DNA of 64,000 bases from Peromyscus leucopus (Eukaryota > Chordata > Mammalia > Rodentia > Cricetidae): contig NC_051072.1 of assembly GCF_004664715.2 (NCBI RefSeq), forward strand, positions 33,630,642 through 33,694,641, in the 5' to 3' direction. Shown piece by piece: positions 1 through 12,560 of this stretch. The notes beneath the pieces were generated by a model. The model was not told where the DNA came from. It saw nothing but the letters and a program-made list of their open reading frames with translations, and ran no database searches. Numbering within the stretch: the first letter of the stretch is position 1; the number at the start of each line of letters is the position of its first letter. The translations under genes were made by a program, and so were the position numbers.

Positions 1-14
1 AGTGAATGTGCACC

Positions 15-43
15 CATCATCATCATCATCATCATCATCATCA
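15..43. repeat. (CAT)n microsatellite
   Basis: About nine perfect CAT units in a row near the left edge of the window. It is a simple trinucleotide repeat with no sign of being coding. Confidence 0.95.
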
Positions 44-329
44 GGAGAACAATGGATAGTAACTGATAAAATATGCAGTATTCTTCAGTATATGTGATAT
101 TTATCTTATAAATTTCAAGGGTTTTTTTTTTTTTTTATCTTTTAGAGCTATTGTTTTCTCACTCTTGAAGATTACATTGTCTAGCAAATGGACCAGGCTC
201 TGCTGACTCACCATGGGAGGCCTTACCTTCTTGTAGGAGGAAATGAGACTGGGGGTGAGGAAAGAGGGGTAATCTGTGATTCGTATGTAAAATGGGTAAA
301 ATATTTTCTTAATATAAAAAAGATTACGA

Positions 330-804
330 TGAAGCACGAATCTTAAAAGGTCTTATTAATAAAATCAAACCTGAGGCCAGGTATTAGGGTGAACGCTGGA
401 TGGTCAGAGAAGCAGAACAAGCCATAGCCACTTCACCTCACCAATTCCTCAGCTGATCCTGTTTCCTCAGACTCTCTGAGTCCTCACGCAATTGGATCTC
501 AGCTGAACTGCTGCTAAAAGCCTAAATGCTTAACCAGCCTCTAGTTCGTGGTCCTCATGCCTTATATACCTTTCTGCTTCCTGCCATCATGTCCTGGGAC
601 TAAAGGCATGTGTCACCATGCCTGGCTGTTTCCGGCTTGGCTTTGAACTCACAGAGATCCAGATGGGTCTCTGCCCTTGGAATGCTAGGATTAAAGGCAT
701 GTGTGCCACCATTTTCCGGCCTCTGTATCTAGTGGCTGTTCTGTTCTCTGACCCCAGATAAGTTTATTAGGGTACACAATATATTGGAGAACACAATATC
801 AACA
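330..804 (-). mobile_element. B1-carrying solo LTR, copy 1 (cricetid family)
   Basis: Read on the minus strand this runs from about 804 down to 330. It matches the element at 61731-62189 over almost its whole length. The minus strand shows an early AATAAA followed by CTTATCTGGGGTCAGAG, then two stretches resembling B1 SINE sequence (boxes like CCTTTAATCC and GATCTCTGTGAGTTCAAGG), then a CTGAGGAAACAGGATC block. This copy has roughly 25-30 bp more than copy 2 around 485-515. The inner boundary is degenerate (TGAAGC where copy 2 has TGTAGC) and I see no clear target duplication, so it is older or eroded. Calling it an LTR rests on the TG...CA ends of copy 2; the family name is not known to me. 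Confidence 0.7.
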
Positions 805-2057
805 TTGTCAAATTACATAAGCTTAAATTTATGAAAAACAATCCAGTTTGAGATTGTGTCACTACTACCATTCTAGTCAAACACAGATTTCATCAGCCAA
901 AGTGAAAATTTTGAAGTATATTTCTCACTCTCATCTCCCTACACAAGTATGAAGCCTGCAAAAGAACTCACTACCTGAGATGCATCCTGTCAACACAGAA
1001 GGGGAGCAAAAGTGCCTCCAAACTTCACAGAAGTAAGGAGGTCGTGACTTCCAGTAGGTGGAAGTTGGAGGGCACTTGTGTGTTGTGTGAATACAGACCA
1101 GACCCACAACACTTAAAACTGCCCTCCTTTCAAGTGATTAAACCACTTCTGCAAGTACAGGACAGAAACAAACAAACAAACAAAAAAAAAAACAAAACAA
1201 AACAATTCCTCCAGCAGTCTAGTTAAAAAGGAGAAATGTGACTCCAAAGGTAAATACTCCCATCTGGTGGCTGTGGCTGAAATAGCATGTGTTAGATGAG
1301 GATTGATTGTTCTAGAAAATATTATTCCTTTACCATCATCAAATGCCATTTATAAACCCCATCTAAATCCCAGATACCATTGTAGGCACTACATATAAAC
1401 CTCTTAATGATGAAAACAACATCAAGGGGATGTCACTTACATTTTGCAGTAAGTTATGCAATGTTATAACAGTATAACTACAACCCTAATTTCTAAGTTC
1501 ACAAATGAGAGCAAGAGAAGTCAAGGACTCATACATATCAGCAGTCATTTATTCCAGTGGTCTCAAACCTTTCATTTCACAGTCTTACAAATATACTCCA
1601 TCTCTTGTGTCATACTATTCTTATTCTTCTGTAGACGGGAAATTACAAATATGTAATTCAAAAGCATAGTCCTGTATGCTCCTCGTGTGACTTCTTTCAA
1701 AATAAGTGATGCGGTTTCTTTTTTTCCTCTATTAATAACTGAGTCCAAGTTTTCATTCATCTCTTAGGAGGTTGGCTTTTCCATCCACAGCGTAACATTT
1801 GAGCAGGTGAAAATGCTAGTGGGGATTTAGTCACAGGCCAATAAAAATACTCCAGGATACAGGACAAATGCAATGGATCTCGGGACAAAAATACAAGTTC
1901 AAAAAGAGCATCGCATAGAATCCCATGCCTAGAATATATATTCTTAACAAAGTGCATGAAAAAATGATGCAGCCTTTGTGCTACAGGGCACAGTTCACTG
2001 TTGCGTCTAATTCTATCTAGAACAATGGGAGACAAAGAAACTTATTACATTCCTTTG
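805..2057. other. Gene-free stretch, mostly unique
   Basis: No coding signal was found; all open frames here are short. It holds an A-rich (CAAA)n tract at about 1165-1204 and a stretch at about 1350-1530 that loosely resembles a MIR on the minus strand. Otherwise I see nothing recognisable. Confidence 0.6.
1350..1530 (-). repeat. Possible MIR SINE fragment
   Basis: The order of words (CCAGATACCATTGTAGGCAC, then ACCTCTTAATG, then ACATTTTGCAGTAAG) resembles the reverse complement of the MIR consensus. Divergence is high and the match is by eye only. Confidence 0.4.
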
Positions 2058-2290
2058 CCTTTTTAGTTTTTAACACTTTTTCTTTGGGAATCTCATACAG
2101 GTATACAATACATTCAGATCATGTCCACCTTCCATCTCCCCATTCCTGCACACCCCTCCCCCCCACCCCCACCCCCCCACCCGTGCCCCATCACATCCCT
2201 TCCCAACTTCCTGTTTTCTTGTTCATTTTAATTATCCCACTGCATCCAATCACTACTAAGAAAGTTGCATTTGGGGCAACTTTTCTTTAA
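2058..2290 (-). mobile_element. L1 3' UTR fragment (rodent)
   Basis: The plus strand carries the reverse complement of the typical rodent L1 tail: TATACAATACATTCAGATCATG followed by a C-rich tract (about 2151-2182) where the sense L1 has its G-rich polypurine stretch. The element therefore points left and is a short 3'-terminal piece. Confidence 0.65.
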
Positions 2291-3189
2291 TGGGTATTTG
2301 TTAATGTTGCTCAAATGCAGGAGACAGTATATGCCATTATTATGGGGGTTCTCCACTTATGAGGTACTAGTCTGGAGGCTTCGGCCTTAGATCACAGGAG
2401 TAAAAAGCCCCTGAACATAGATGCCCATTTTTAAAAGATTGCTCCAGCTTGGAAAGAAAATACTGACCAGGTAAGCCAACCATCACAATTCTTTATGTTT
2501 GGTTGCTTCCAGCCTGTTAACATTTTCCAGATGCCTCAGTCCCAGAAGTGAGAAACAGTGGCTGCCTTGGTCCTTACCCTTGCCTGTCCTAGCACAACTC
2601 TAGGGAAACTAAACAGGACATTCCTTCATGAGCTGTCACAGGAAGGAAAGATAGAGCTTGATGATTTAGTTTCATAGCCTTCTCTGGAAGGAATACTTCT
2701 TTCCTATTACAATGAATTTGAATAAGATGTCTTTGGAAATTAAGAAATCAGAGGATTCTGTGTCCTCACTAAAATGAAAGTAAAAACAGAGAAAGGATTA
2801 TACTTATATCAATATGATAAGATTTGAGTTTTAAGTAAATTTCATGTCAGAAATATGCATCTTTAAATTTTTTAATTATGTTTTTCTAAAACCATAAACT
2901 CTTTTTAATATTTTGATACCAAAAAAATTCTTAGGGAGGTAAAGAGATCAACTAAAACCAAGTATGTATGAAAATGCCATAAGTGGACCTGCTACTCTGA
3001 ATGCTAAAATAAAAAATAAATAAATAAGATACTTTGAACATCATGGCAAAGCTTCCTGTTTCAGCAAATATAATTCAATGTTCAAATGTTATTAATACTA
3101 TGGAGTATTTAAAAATAAATTTTAGTCCATTTTTATATTTTAAAATAAGCCTGTGTGTGTGTGCATTTGACCTACATGTGACAGTCATA
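2291..3189. other. Gene-free stretch
   Basis: AT-rich sequence with no open frame of interest and no repeat I could name. The last part (about 2840-3130) is very AT-rich. Confidence 0.5.
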
Positions 3190-3303
3190 AGACAATCTTT
3201 TTATATTTACATTTTTATACAATATATTTTGATCATATCTTCCCTCTCCCCCTACTCCTCCCAGATCTTCCCACCTCACTACCACCACAATTTGACTCTC
3301 TCT

Positions 3304-3343
<40 letters not shown>

Positions 3344-3690
3344 AAAAATACCCAAATATACAATCAAAATCAAAACAAATACAAAAATTCAGTAAGACAA
3401 AATGCCAAAATAAAACAAAATGAAAAAAAGAAGACTACATACATATACACACACCAAAAAAAAAAATGGAGTACATTTTGTATTGTCCAATTATTCCTAG
3501 GCATGGGGCATGCACTGGAATGTGACTAATATACCAAGTGACACTACATTTAGGAATACTGATTTTCCTTTTCCCAACAGGTATCATTTGCAAATAGCTT
3601 CTTCATTAGGGGTAGGAGTCTGTGACCCCTTCTGACTTCTCAGTCCTGGAATCAGAGGACACCCTTAGGTGATCACACTTTTCCACATTG
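3190..3690 (-). mobile_element. L1 3' UTR fragment (rodent)
   Basis: The left edge shows the antisense L1 tail (ACAATATATTTTGATCATA), then a C-rich stretch, a (CT)n tract, and blocks typical of the rodent L1 3' UTR in reverse such as ATGCCAAAATAAAACAAAATG and CAGGTATCATTTGCAAATAG. The element points left. The plus-strand 129-residue frame (3034-3423) is a low-complexity product of the CT tract and is not a gene. Confidence 0.75.
3295..3342. repeat. (CT)n microsatellite
   Basis: A nearly pure CT dinucleotide run of about 48 bp inside the L1 3' UTR, interrupted once by TT. It corresponds to the GA-rich polypurine region of the sense L1. Confidence 0.95.
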
Positions 3691-3895
3691 TCTGAGAACT
3701 CTTGCTCACCACTGTGTGTACCAGGCTGGCTAGCCCACGAGCTTCTGTGGATTCTCCTCTCTCTACTTGGCATTTCACCTCACCAGTGCTGGGATGGCAG
3801 GCATATACTACTGCAGAAGTGGGACTTTATGTGAGTTCGAGCCTTCACACTTGCAAGGCATATGCTTTCCCTACTGACCTACCTATTCAACCTGA
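3691..3895 (-). repeat. B4-like SINE (tRNA/B1 composite)
   Basis: CCAGGCTGGCTAGCCC, then AGTGCTGGGATGGCAGGC, then CACTTGCAAGGCATATGCTT and CTACTGACC resemble a reverse-oriented B4-type SINE, in which a B1-like part joins an ID/tRNA-like part. It is diverged. It may alternatively be part of the neighbouring L1-associated sequence. Confidence 0.5.
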
Positions 3896-5396
3896 AACCC
3901 AGTTTTTAAAACTAGACTTTCATTCTTGCATAGTTCAGATATATGGTTATACTTCAATAACTGTAAATCTACATCTATAAATAAGTATGTCTCCAAATGC
4001 CTGTATTATGTACACACATGTGTACATGATATAGGCAAATTGTCATTTTATAGTTTCTAAAATATCATATGTTGTATATAAAGACTAACACTCCACTTTG
4101 AAAGCCTGCTGTAGGAACTGTGTCTGTTCTGCCAATCTTGGCCAACAAGCTGTACAAATTAGCTGCTGACTGAGGAAGTGGGCCTCTCAGTATCAAAATG
4201 CACTCAGTATAATAGTCTTCACAGCCTGAAAGAGCCCCTGAGGTCATATCTTCAACATCTGCATGCATGACTTAGCACTTTAGCTATGGTTGAAATTGAG
4301 ATGGCAAGCTGCGATATGTACAATGACCAAATTAGCACACCACTGCTTCTCGTTACCGTCAAATTCCACAAGGCTTTCTTCTTCATGAATTATGTCATTA
4401 ACTCCTTCCACTAAGAATAGTAAGGGAATAAAACAGACACATGAGCATATAGTGTCAACTCTGAATGTCCCAACCCAGACACAAGCTCCCCAAAACAGAA
4501 GAATACCTACAGAACGATTTGGAAACAGTAATAAGATGATTGCCAACAGGGTTAAATTTATGGATGATACATCCATTTGTAAAACTTGTGTGCTTTTTGA
4601 TTATCCATAAGGGACTGCTAAAATGCAGATTCCCAATTCTATCTGCACTCTGTAAGAAGAGATAGGAAACATGTAATACATCTCTTGAAACACTGGGGCA
4701 GTCCACACACAAGTGGAAAAGAGGCATCACAATATACACACAAGAATAAAATTGATAAGGTATGTTCAGCCATGGGATCTGGTATGCATGATGCCAAGGT
4801 CCTTCAGAAGAATTGCTTTCTCTTGTGAGTCACTGAATTGTCAGAGATCTAAACTCATTAATATTTTTGATAAGGAACTCCTTTTCAAAGTGATATTACT
4901 ATTGTACATGATGACACTGCCCTGTGCTTATTGCCAAAGTTTAGACTTATTGAAAATGTACTAAAAAGAAATTGAAGACGGTTGTTAGGTTACTGGAAGA
5001 AGATTCAAGACAGTGTGAATGGAAAAAGCACAGGTTTCTTTTAAAGTCCAATTTGATATCTAACTTTTGGTAGGGTTGATGCTCCACCTCTGTTAAAGAT
5101 GTGGCATTGGTGTCTCCTCTAGGAATTAATAGTTATGAATTCAAAATAAATGCCAAGGCTTTGGATAATTGTTCACATTCTCTCTAACTAGCAGCTGTGT
5201 GGTAAGTTTTGCCTTTGGGTAACATTCAATCTGACTTCTATCACTAAGAATGTGTACTGATCTAATTAGGGAGAATACTATACTGTTTTTATATTTCATA
5301 TTTTAAAATAAATAAATCAGCAAAAAACCTAGAAGTTAATGATGGACCTATGTTTCTTGATTCCTATTGTAAATGATTTGCTTTTATTTTGTCAAG
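3896..5396. other. Gene-free stretch, unique
   Basis: Several overlapping short frames lie on both strands at 4065-4740 (67, 98 and 94 residues on minus), but they have no recognisable domain and are not in a common frame. I see no repeat I can name and no promoter or splice context. Confidence 0.5.
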
Positions 5397-5582
5397 AAAT
5401 GTTTCTTGTCAGGTGGTAGTGGTGCATGTGTTTAATCCTAGAACTTGGGAGGCAGAAGCAGGCAGATCTCCAAATTTGAGGCCAGCCTGGTCTATACAGT
5501 GAGTTCCAGGACAGCCAGGGCTACTCAGTGAAACGCTATGCCAAAAAAAATGTTTTTAATGAAAGAAACATAAATGTTTCTT
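5397..5582 (+). mobile_element. B1 SINE with 11 bp target duplication
   Basis: A B1 body at about 5408-5548 in plus orientation, with ATCCTAGAACTTGGGAGGC and CCAGCCTGGTCTA. It is flanked by the direct repeat AAATGTTTCTT at 5397-5407 and 5572-5582, after a short A-rich tail. The B1 is 7SL-derived and L1-mobilised. Several substitutions mark it as fairly old. Confidence 0.9.
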
Positions 5583-6239
5583 AAACATTCATGTTTTCAT
5601 TTACTGAATGTCCATTCCCAGGGGCAATTATGTCATATAACATGGACCACTTAGTCAAACTCTGGAAAGCCTCTGGTCTCCTAAAAACCTAAGAAGAGAT
5701 CATAGGAAGTCTCTTCAAGGTGTCAGTTAGAGAGATGCTTGTGAAAGATAAAGTCACCATGTAGTATCCATGTTTGTGACAATCGACTAGGTAAATGGTT
5801 CCGATGTCCTTTGAATTTTCTTCTCTGTGACAAGCTTGATATTTACTGAATGAAGGTCCTAAAAAGGCCATACAAGGATTATTGTTTTCTGTATCTCCAA
5901 GTGAGAATAACCATTGGTGACACCAGTAATCACAACATAAAGAGGAGAAATTGTTTGGAGAATAACCATCCAGTACCAACACCTACCTCTATAGTGCATT
6001 AACTACCAAGTTATCATCCTTTTCCCTTCAAAACGTTTGCTGTCACAAATGTTTCTTTTTCCCACTGAATCCTGAATTTGATTTTGAAATTGGCCTAATG
6101 TGACATGACTCAAGTAAAAATAATTACCAAATCCTCTAAGATCCGGGCAAGATTTCATTCTCTTCCCCTTTGCACTGAAGCATTTCCAAACTAGGTACAA
6201 CAGACTAGTTTCTTATGTCTTAATGAAACAAAAACTCAG

Positions 6240-7240
6240 TGTAGCTTTGATTTTGAATTTTCTTGATCTTCACATTTTTCATTATTCTTAGCAATTTATA
6301 ATTCTTCTTTTGAAAATTGTCTGTTCATCTTGTCATTTGTTAGGGAGTAAATTTTTGAGTTTATCATATATCTAAATATTAATTATTTGTGAGAAGAATA
6401 GCTGGCAAAGATTTCTACTCTGTACACTCTTCATTCTCATAGTTTTTTTCTTTATTGTGCAGAATTTTATAATTTTATAAGTTAATGCATTTGCATTTGT
6501 CAGCCCATCCCCACAGCTATCAGAGTCCTTTTTAGGAAGTCATTGCCTGTACTTACATTTTCAAATGTAAGCTGGGTGAGTGATGGAGCAAGCCTTTAAA
6601 CCCAGCACTTGGGAGGCAGAGGCAGGTAACTCTCTGAGTTCAAGACCAGCTTGGTCTACAGAGGGAGTTTTAGGACAGCCAGGGCTACACAGAAAGACCC
6701 AATATCTAATAACTAAACAAAAAATTTCAGATGTACTGCCTATGTTTCCTCCAGTGCTTTCAAGTTTTATGCCCTACATTTATTTATGCTTTCAATCAGT
6801 GTTCAGTTAGATTGTTAGAGAGATGGGAGATATGGACCCTAGTTTCAGTTTTCTACATGTGAATATCCAGTTTTCCTAGCACTTTTTATTAAAAAGACTT
6901 TCTTTGCTCCAATGCATACACATTGCATATTTGGGGAAATCAAGAACATTACTCCTTTGGACTCAAGGCCTATTTTTACACCAGTACCATGATGATTTTG
7001 TGACATGGCTCTACAGTATGTTTTGAACAGGTATTGTCATACTTTCAGCATTGCTCCTTTTTGGTCAGGTGGCTTAAACTGCACTGAATATGCTGTGTTT
7101 CCTTCCACATGTTAGATATTTCTTTCTAGTTCTGTGAAGACCATTATTGGCATTTTGATGGCACTACATTGGAGCTAGAAAATTATTTCAGTCATATGGC
7201 CATGTTGACAGATTAATCCTGAACTGACATATTCCTCAGG
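6240..7240 (-). mobile_element. Old L1 ORF2 fragment (interrupted)
   Basis: The plus strand reads as a diverged reverse complement of L1 ORF2 3' coding sequence. Recognisable blocks are AGTCATTGCCTGTACTTACA, CCTAGTTTCAGTTTTCTACA, ATGTGAATATCCAGTTTTCC and ACACCAGTACCATGATG. The L1 continues on both sides of the B1 at 6570-6724, so the B1 inserted later. No open frame survives. Confidence 0.7.
6559..6735 (+). mobile_element. B1 SINE nested in L1
   Basis: A B1 body at about 6570-6715 (CCCAGCACTTGGGAGGCAG, then CTGAGTTCAAGACCAGC). It is flanked by near-identical 11 bp direct repeats, TTTCAAATGTA at 6559-6569 and TTTCAGATGTA at 6725-6735, with one mismatch. The host sequence is an old minus-strand L1. 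Confidence 0.85.
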
Positions 7241-8000
7241 TAAAGAATACAGACTTAGTCTATAATACATAAAAGTTCTCAAACAAAAATAATAAGTGAT
7301 TTTTTGGATTAGAAAAAACAGTATTAGAAATTTCACAGTTTAAATGTTTAATGGATTATTTTATATGATAATGAAGAATATACATGATAGTTATGAATAT
7401 CAGGTTGAATTGATTACCCCTTTAATAATTTTTAAAGTACATGTCATTTTCATCTTAGCCATATGATGCTAAATTTGCAGTACTTTAAACTGTGGATTCA
7501 TGCTCATAAAGGCAGCTTGCACTTTGGTGCTCACTCTGATTTGCTTTGGCAAATACCATTTTGTTTTAGTTGGAAAGGAAGATTTGAACAGGCTTAGAAC
7601 CACCTACGTGTCTAATAGTTTCTATAGATACTGTGGTTCTTAACCTTAAGTACATGTGTATGAGATAATTAGAATTGAAAAGTAGTCAGAACAAACTACA
7701 AGGTGACAGCAATTCAGTCAATGCTTGCATATCTGAAAGCTCCCTTGAAGCATTCATGAAGTTCAAACTTGCATGTGAATTTTTATTTGCTTCATAGAAC
7801 ACTATTTTGGCTATAAAAGCTTAGATCACTTCAGGCAAAGGATATTTGCAACCAATCCCAGAAATGCACACAATCTAAACTCTAAACCCTAAATTTCTTT
7901 ATGACATCTGAAGTCCAACGATCATGCAAACAAAACTCTCTACAACTTAAAATTATCACTCTTTTTAAAAATTGTATATAGACAAAGTGCTAAGAAAATA
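7241..8000. other. Gene-free AT-rich stretch
   Basis: No repeat and no coding signal recognised. Confidence 0.5.
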
Positions 8001-8200
8001 CTCATTGTTTAAGAGCACTTACTGCTCTTCCAGAGGGCCTGAGTTCAATTCTGAGCTTGAGTTAAAACTGCCTATAATTCTAGTTCCAGTGGTTCTGACG
8101 GACTCTTCAAGCCTCTGTAGAGACCCCCCACCCACACATATGCAGATACACATGGACACATCAACATAAGTAAAAACTAAAAATGAATCTTTTCAAATTT
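8001..8200 (+). repeat. B2/B3 SINE
   Basis: Starts within the tRNA-like head (TTTAAGAGCACTTACTGCTC, TTCCAGAGGGCCTGAGTTC) and runs through ATTCTAGTTCCAGTGGTTCT to an A-rich end at about 8170-8200. The first bases of the tRNA-related promoter region are missing or too diverged to see. Confidence 0.8.
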
Positions 8201-9690
8201 CCATGTTCGTTATATATATATATTTCCCAAAAGGTCTGAGCAAAATGGGAGAATCTTAGACAAGTGAATATCAGAAACTAAACTCTGTATTTTCAAAGAA
8301 ACCATGCTCGGTTAACGAATCTTAAAGTTGTGGACATTGGATTCAGCCTTAAAATGTATAACTAGCACACATCCAAAAAGGTGGTTTTCTCATTAATCTC
8401 AGCAGAACATCAAACAAAGAAAACCGAAATGGACCAGCTCCAATCCATCTGGTTCAGGCAAACTATGGGAAAGGTTTCTAATCACACACTGAAGATCAGA
8501 AACAAAAGCTCAATCAAGAAATATAGTCATCTCCTTCCTCCATCGCCTCCCCTTTCCACCCACTCCCTTACCCTGTGACCTCAAATAATCCCAAATCTGG
8601 GAAACATTAGGAGCATTGCTTTAGCTGACCCCCATTACTGTGCACAGTAGGTGAAGGTAGTCGCTGAGGCAGTGAATGTCAAGGTTTAGTGTGAAGTATA
8701 ACATTCATTTCAGACACAGAGATACTCCATAAGAAATAAAGACGCCATTGATGGAGAAGAGCATAAATGTCTTACAAGCATAGAACAGTGTCCTGGGTGA
8801 GGAAGTGATAAATAATAAGGCTTTCTCACCACACCTGCTACTCATTAGGAGACAGAAGCCTCTTGGCCACCATTAATACTTTCAGCATCTGCCAGAGGAA
8901 ATAGAGGGCTTTGCAAAGAAAAAGATGTTTTTAAAAGGTGGTGGTAGAACTGAACAGAGGCATGTCTATTTTGTGGATTAGAATACAATGAAATTTAGTG
9001 AATAAAGGTTCAATGATTAAAGCAGACACATAAACAACATCGATCAAATACAATTATCTAAGAAATGGAGGCTGGTCAATTCAACTCAGAAAAGAATATG
9101 AACTTCAAGTATCCACTTTGCTGTTAATATTACATGAAGTAAAAGATGTTTCTTAGCTATAGAGACACTCTTTGTAACCTACATAATGAGACTTCTTGCT
9201 GGGAATTTTGAGGAGTTGGGCCAGAGAGATGGTTCATCCTTTAAAGACTAGGCTCATAACCAAAAACATCAAGTTGGAGAATTAAAGGAAGTAATGAGAA
9301 TTATAAATAAAAACTCATCTTTTTACAAGATGGAAAATGAGCTACCTTAAGGATCTAAGTAGTAATGAGAGATGGCTCCTTCGTCTTTTCAAGAACCATT
9401 CAGACTTGATGGAGAAGGAGTAGATGTTGGAAACAAGCCCTCTTTGTCTTCTCAAATTCAACATGGGAGCAACCCTGAGAATAGTCTCAAAGCGTAGGGG
9501 TTGGGGGTGAAGTGAGTAGCCGACTTCTGAAAAGCTGAAGACTGTAATTTCATTAATCTCACCTCTCCCTTTCTAATAGGAGTCTCTGCCAGAACCAAAA
9601 CAAAGAAAGCTACACTGGAAAATATACACAGCACTGTAGCTCCTGTCTTTCTGAGGCTGAATCTAAAGGTTGATTTAGGTTTGGCTTGAA
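8201..9690. other. Gene-free stretch, mostly unique
   Basis: A short TA run lies at 8213-8222. A short tRNA-SINE-like piece (GGGCCAGAGAGATGGTTCAT) is at about 9218-9280. No coding signal or other repeat was recognised. Confidence 0.5.
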
Positions 9691-9691
9691 T

Positions 9692-9718
9692 GAAAAAAAA
9701 AAAAAAAAAAAAAAAAAA
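9692..9718. repeat. Poly(A) run of 27
   Basis: A pure A homopolymer from 9692 to 9718. The sequence on its left does not resemble a SINE or L1 3' end that I know, so its origin is unexplained. Confidence 0.95.
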
Positions 9719-11380
9719 TGAAATTGTCATATGCATATGATGCTTTGGTCTATTAGAAAATCATTTGGCTTGATTTACTAGGAATCTGAGTTTCTGAGAG
9801 AAGATTAGTAGGAGCTTCAGTTCCTTAGTGCCTGTAAGGGACCATTAAAACTTGTGTTGCATATCTGCTTTCTGCCCTAGATCCATCCCAAGTCACTTTT
9901 ACAGTGTGACTACCATTTTTCTGGTGTCTTCCTGGGCAGAAAGGAAGACTAACTTGATAACCACTGAGGTTTTTACTTAGATCAAGTATTTTTTGTAGGT
10001 ACTGATTCTGTTTTCTCATCTTAGCCATTAAGCTTAAAGTTTCAAATCTTAAATGCAGTATTTGCTATTTCAAATTGCAGCCACAAGGTAGCAGGATGAC
10101 TTAATTTTGACTCCTTCTAAAACTGATTAAGCAAATTGGAAAACATGTTAGGAATATGATAATGATGTGGTACAGGGAAACATAAAATTTACCACATGTT
10201 TTTATTGGGAAAAACAATTTTAAAAATATAATGCATAAATAAGTGTGGGGGCGGGTATCAACTGTTCTCTTGTCTTTGAGGGGCACCAAATACATGAAAC
10301 TAATATTAGTCATATTTGGCTTTTCCTAGTTTGTCTCATTTGTTAAATCCCCAAACCAAAATCGTCATGATTAATAAAAGAATATAATGCTCAGATTTAT
10401 CTTTATTAACAGCCAATAATCAAGGACTAGTATATAGAAGTTTATGAATTTCAAAAAAAATCTTGTTTTTATAAAATAAAGACAGTAATAAAAATTAAAA
10501 CCCTGTTCAAGTCTTTAGAGATTAAAATGATATATATATGTAAATCTGAATCTTTCTAAATAATTTCAAGATCTTATTATTTTGAATATATCACTAAGAT
10601 TTTTAGCATGATTATAAAATGAACATAAAAATGAAGAGAAAATTGTATTCTTTTTTATTAAGTAGTAAATGAAGTAAAATGAGGTCATGAAATGTTCTCC
10701 AAATATTTAAAAAAAGTAAAATGCCTCATCTTAATGGTAGTGGATGAGACTTCACAGAGCCAAGCTAGAAACATATCTCGGGAATCTTAGCTGGTCCCTG
10801 GAGGATTCCCAGCATTCCTTTGCATGCATGTCTCCCAAGAGCAGAAGCCTGAGAAAACAGATAAGCATTCCTCTGTGGCACTGAGACCAACAACCCAGAC
10901 TTGAGTAAGAAGTCTATGAAGAATGCCAGGACCAAGGGCACTTCCCAAAGGATACCTTCCTTTCTCTGCCCCAGAATTTAAAAATAAAAACTTCCATACG
11001 GTATTGAGTGGCTACTTTCCACAATTGCTAAATGTCTCATTAGTCTCACCACGAAACACAAAAAGGAAAATGTAGACAACACCAGGTCACTTTTGAAGCA
11101 GATACATCAAGAGACGTTCCATTATAAACACCTATGCTTAACTGTAATTGCTGAGTGAGGCAAGAGAGGATAAAATGGAAAGGTAATCCTTTGTCAGTGG
11201 TAATGAAAGAGAATATACTGAACTTCAAGAATACCTGTAAGAAAGAATAATTAATGCCATGAGGGAGAGTTTAAGTATAAAAAGTACCCAATCTAAGATT
11301 TAATGATATAAAATATGTCCTCAATATGAGTGTTTTTGTAGTAAATATATGAATAAGTACAGTGGTTATGCAAAAAGAGA
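9719..11380. other. Gene-free AT-rich stretch
   Basis: About 10370-10720 is particularly AT-rich, with many stop codons in all frames. No repeat family was named and no gene found. Confidence 0.5.
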
Positions 11381-11880
11381 GCTAATATATGATCTAGCTA
11401 TACCTCTTCCACATCCACCCAAAGGTACGAAAGTCAACAAACAATTGAGTTATCGAGTCAACATCAGCACTGGTCATTATAGTCTGGTGATAAAATCAGA
11501 CTAGGTACCCATGAGCAGATGAATAAATAAAGAAATCATAACATATATTTGCCATAGAGTATTATTCATCAATTAAGACTCAAATAATGTCAATTATAGG
11601 AAAATGGATGGAACTGGAGACCATCATGTTAAGTAAAATAAGTCAATAGCAGAAAAACACACATCATATGCTTTCTCTTATGGAATCTAAAGAAAGAAAG
11701 GGTGAGAATATTAAAAATAGGAAGGGATCTAGAAAAAAAACAAGAATGAGGAAGAAAATATGGATAGAACATGTAGATAGTTAAAGACAGTGAAAATATC
11801 TTACACATATATGTGAAAATGGCATAACAAACCCAAAATTTTATACAGTTAATACACAAAAATATAAAAGGAAAAGTATT
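11381..11880 (+). mobile_element. Old L1 3' end (ORF2 terminus and UTR)
   Basis: The sense strand carries the familiar end of L1 ORF2 in diverged form: ATATATGATCTAGCTATACC, AGAGTATTATTCATCAATTA, GGAAAATGGATGGAACTGGA and CACATCATATGCTTTCTCTT. These correspond to the most C-terminal ORF2 codons and the start of the 3' UTR. No open frame of useful length remains. Confidence 0.75.
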
Positions 11881-12039
11881 TGTAGGAACAGGTAAATCTC
11901 AACACCTCTGTTCAGAAAAAAAGTCGGAATTCAGTAAATAAATACTAAAATGATTATAACCATCTTAATTCTTACTTTTGTCTATAGAAAGACTTAATAT
12001 CCTAAGGGAGAAATAAAAGCAAAACAAGAAGTGTTTGAG

Positions 12040-12560
12040 ACTATGACCTGCTTTACAGAACCTCAGAGGAAGTTAGAAGACAAATGACTTCATCCCATTC
12101 TCACTAAAAATGTTGAGACTCTGTCTCCTAGGAATGTCAGAAGGTACACCCATAAAGCCTCACTAACATGACTGCCCAAATGTTAGCTGACCAAAGATGA
12201 TACCTATGGACATGCCCAAGTGGACAGGGAAAAGCTCATAAGGCTTTCCCTACCCTACACAAGGAACTACAGGCAAGTGAGGAACACTGAGAATGGAGAA
12301 ATAGTCTGCTCTAGGGAGGAACACACCAATTGGTCAGTCCTGAAAACATGTATACAAGGAACAGTATATGGACTGAGTGGGTTATATTTAGGAATACATA
12401 TGCATACACGTAGACCTACATACATTCAATAACAATTAATGAAAAAAAGAGGCCATGAATTTGAAAGACAGTGAGGAGGGATATATGTTAGGATTTGGAG
12501 GGATGAAAGGGAAAAGAGAAATGTTGTAATTGTATTATAATCCCAAAAAGTTCAAAAGAA
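12040..12560 (+). mobile_element. Rodent L1 3' UTR
   Basis: Sense-strand blocks typical of rodent L1 3' UTRs are TGGACATGCCCAAGTGGACA, GGAACTACAGGCAAGTGAGG and AAAGAGGCCATGAATTTGAA. A GGAGGG-rich stretch follows, then the terminal TTGTATTATAATCCCAAAAA. The 70-residue frame at 12220-12432 lies inside this UTR and is not a gene. Confidence 0.75.

Noticed and set aside
15..43. Short regular CAT array considered as a CRISPR or coding repeat
   Set aside because: A plain trinucleotide microsatellite with no spacers, in rodent nuclear DNA.
3034..3423. 129-residue plus frame with Ser/Leu repeats
   Set aside because: It is created by the (CT)n tract of a reverse-oriented L1 3' UTR.
4065..4740. Three minus-strand frames of 67, 98 and 94 residues lying close together, possibly a broken retrogene
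   Set aside because: They overlap or abut in different frames, share no recognisable protein family and have no 5' UTR, tail or target duplication that I can see.
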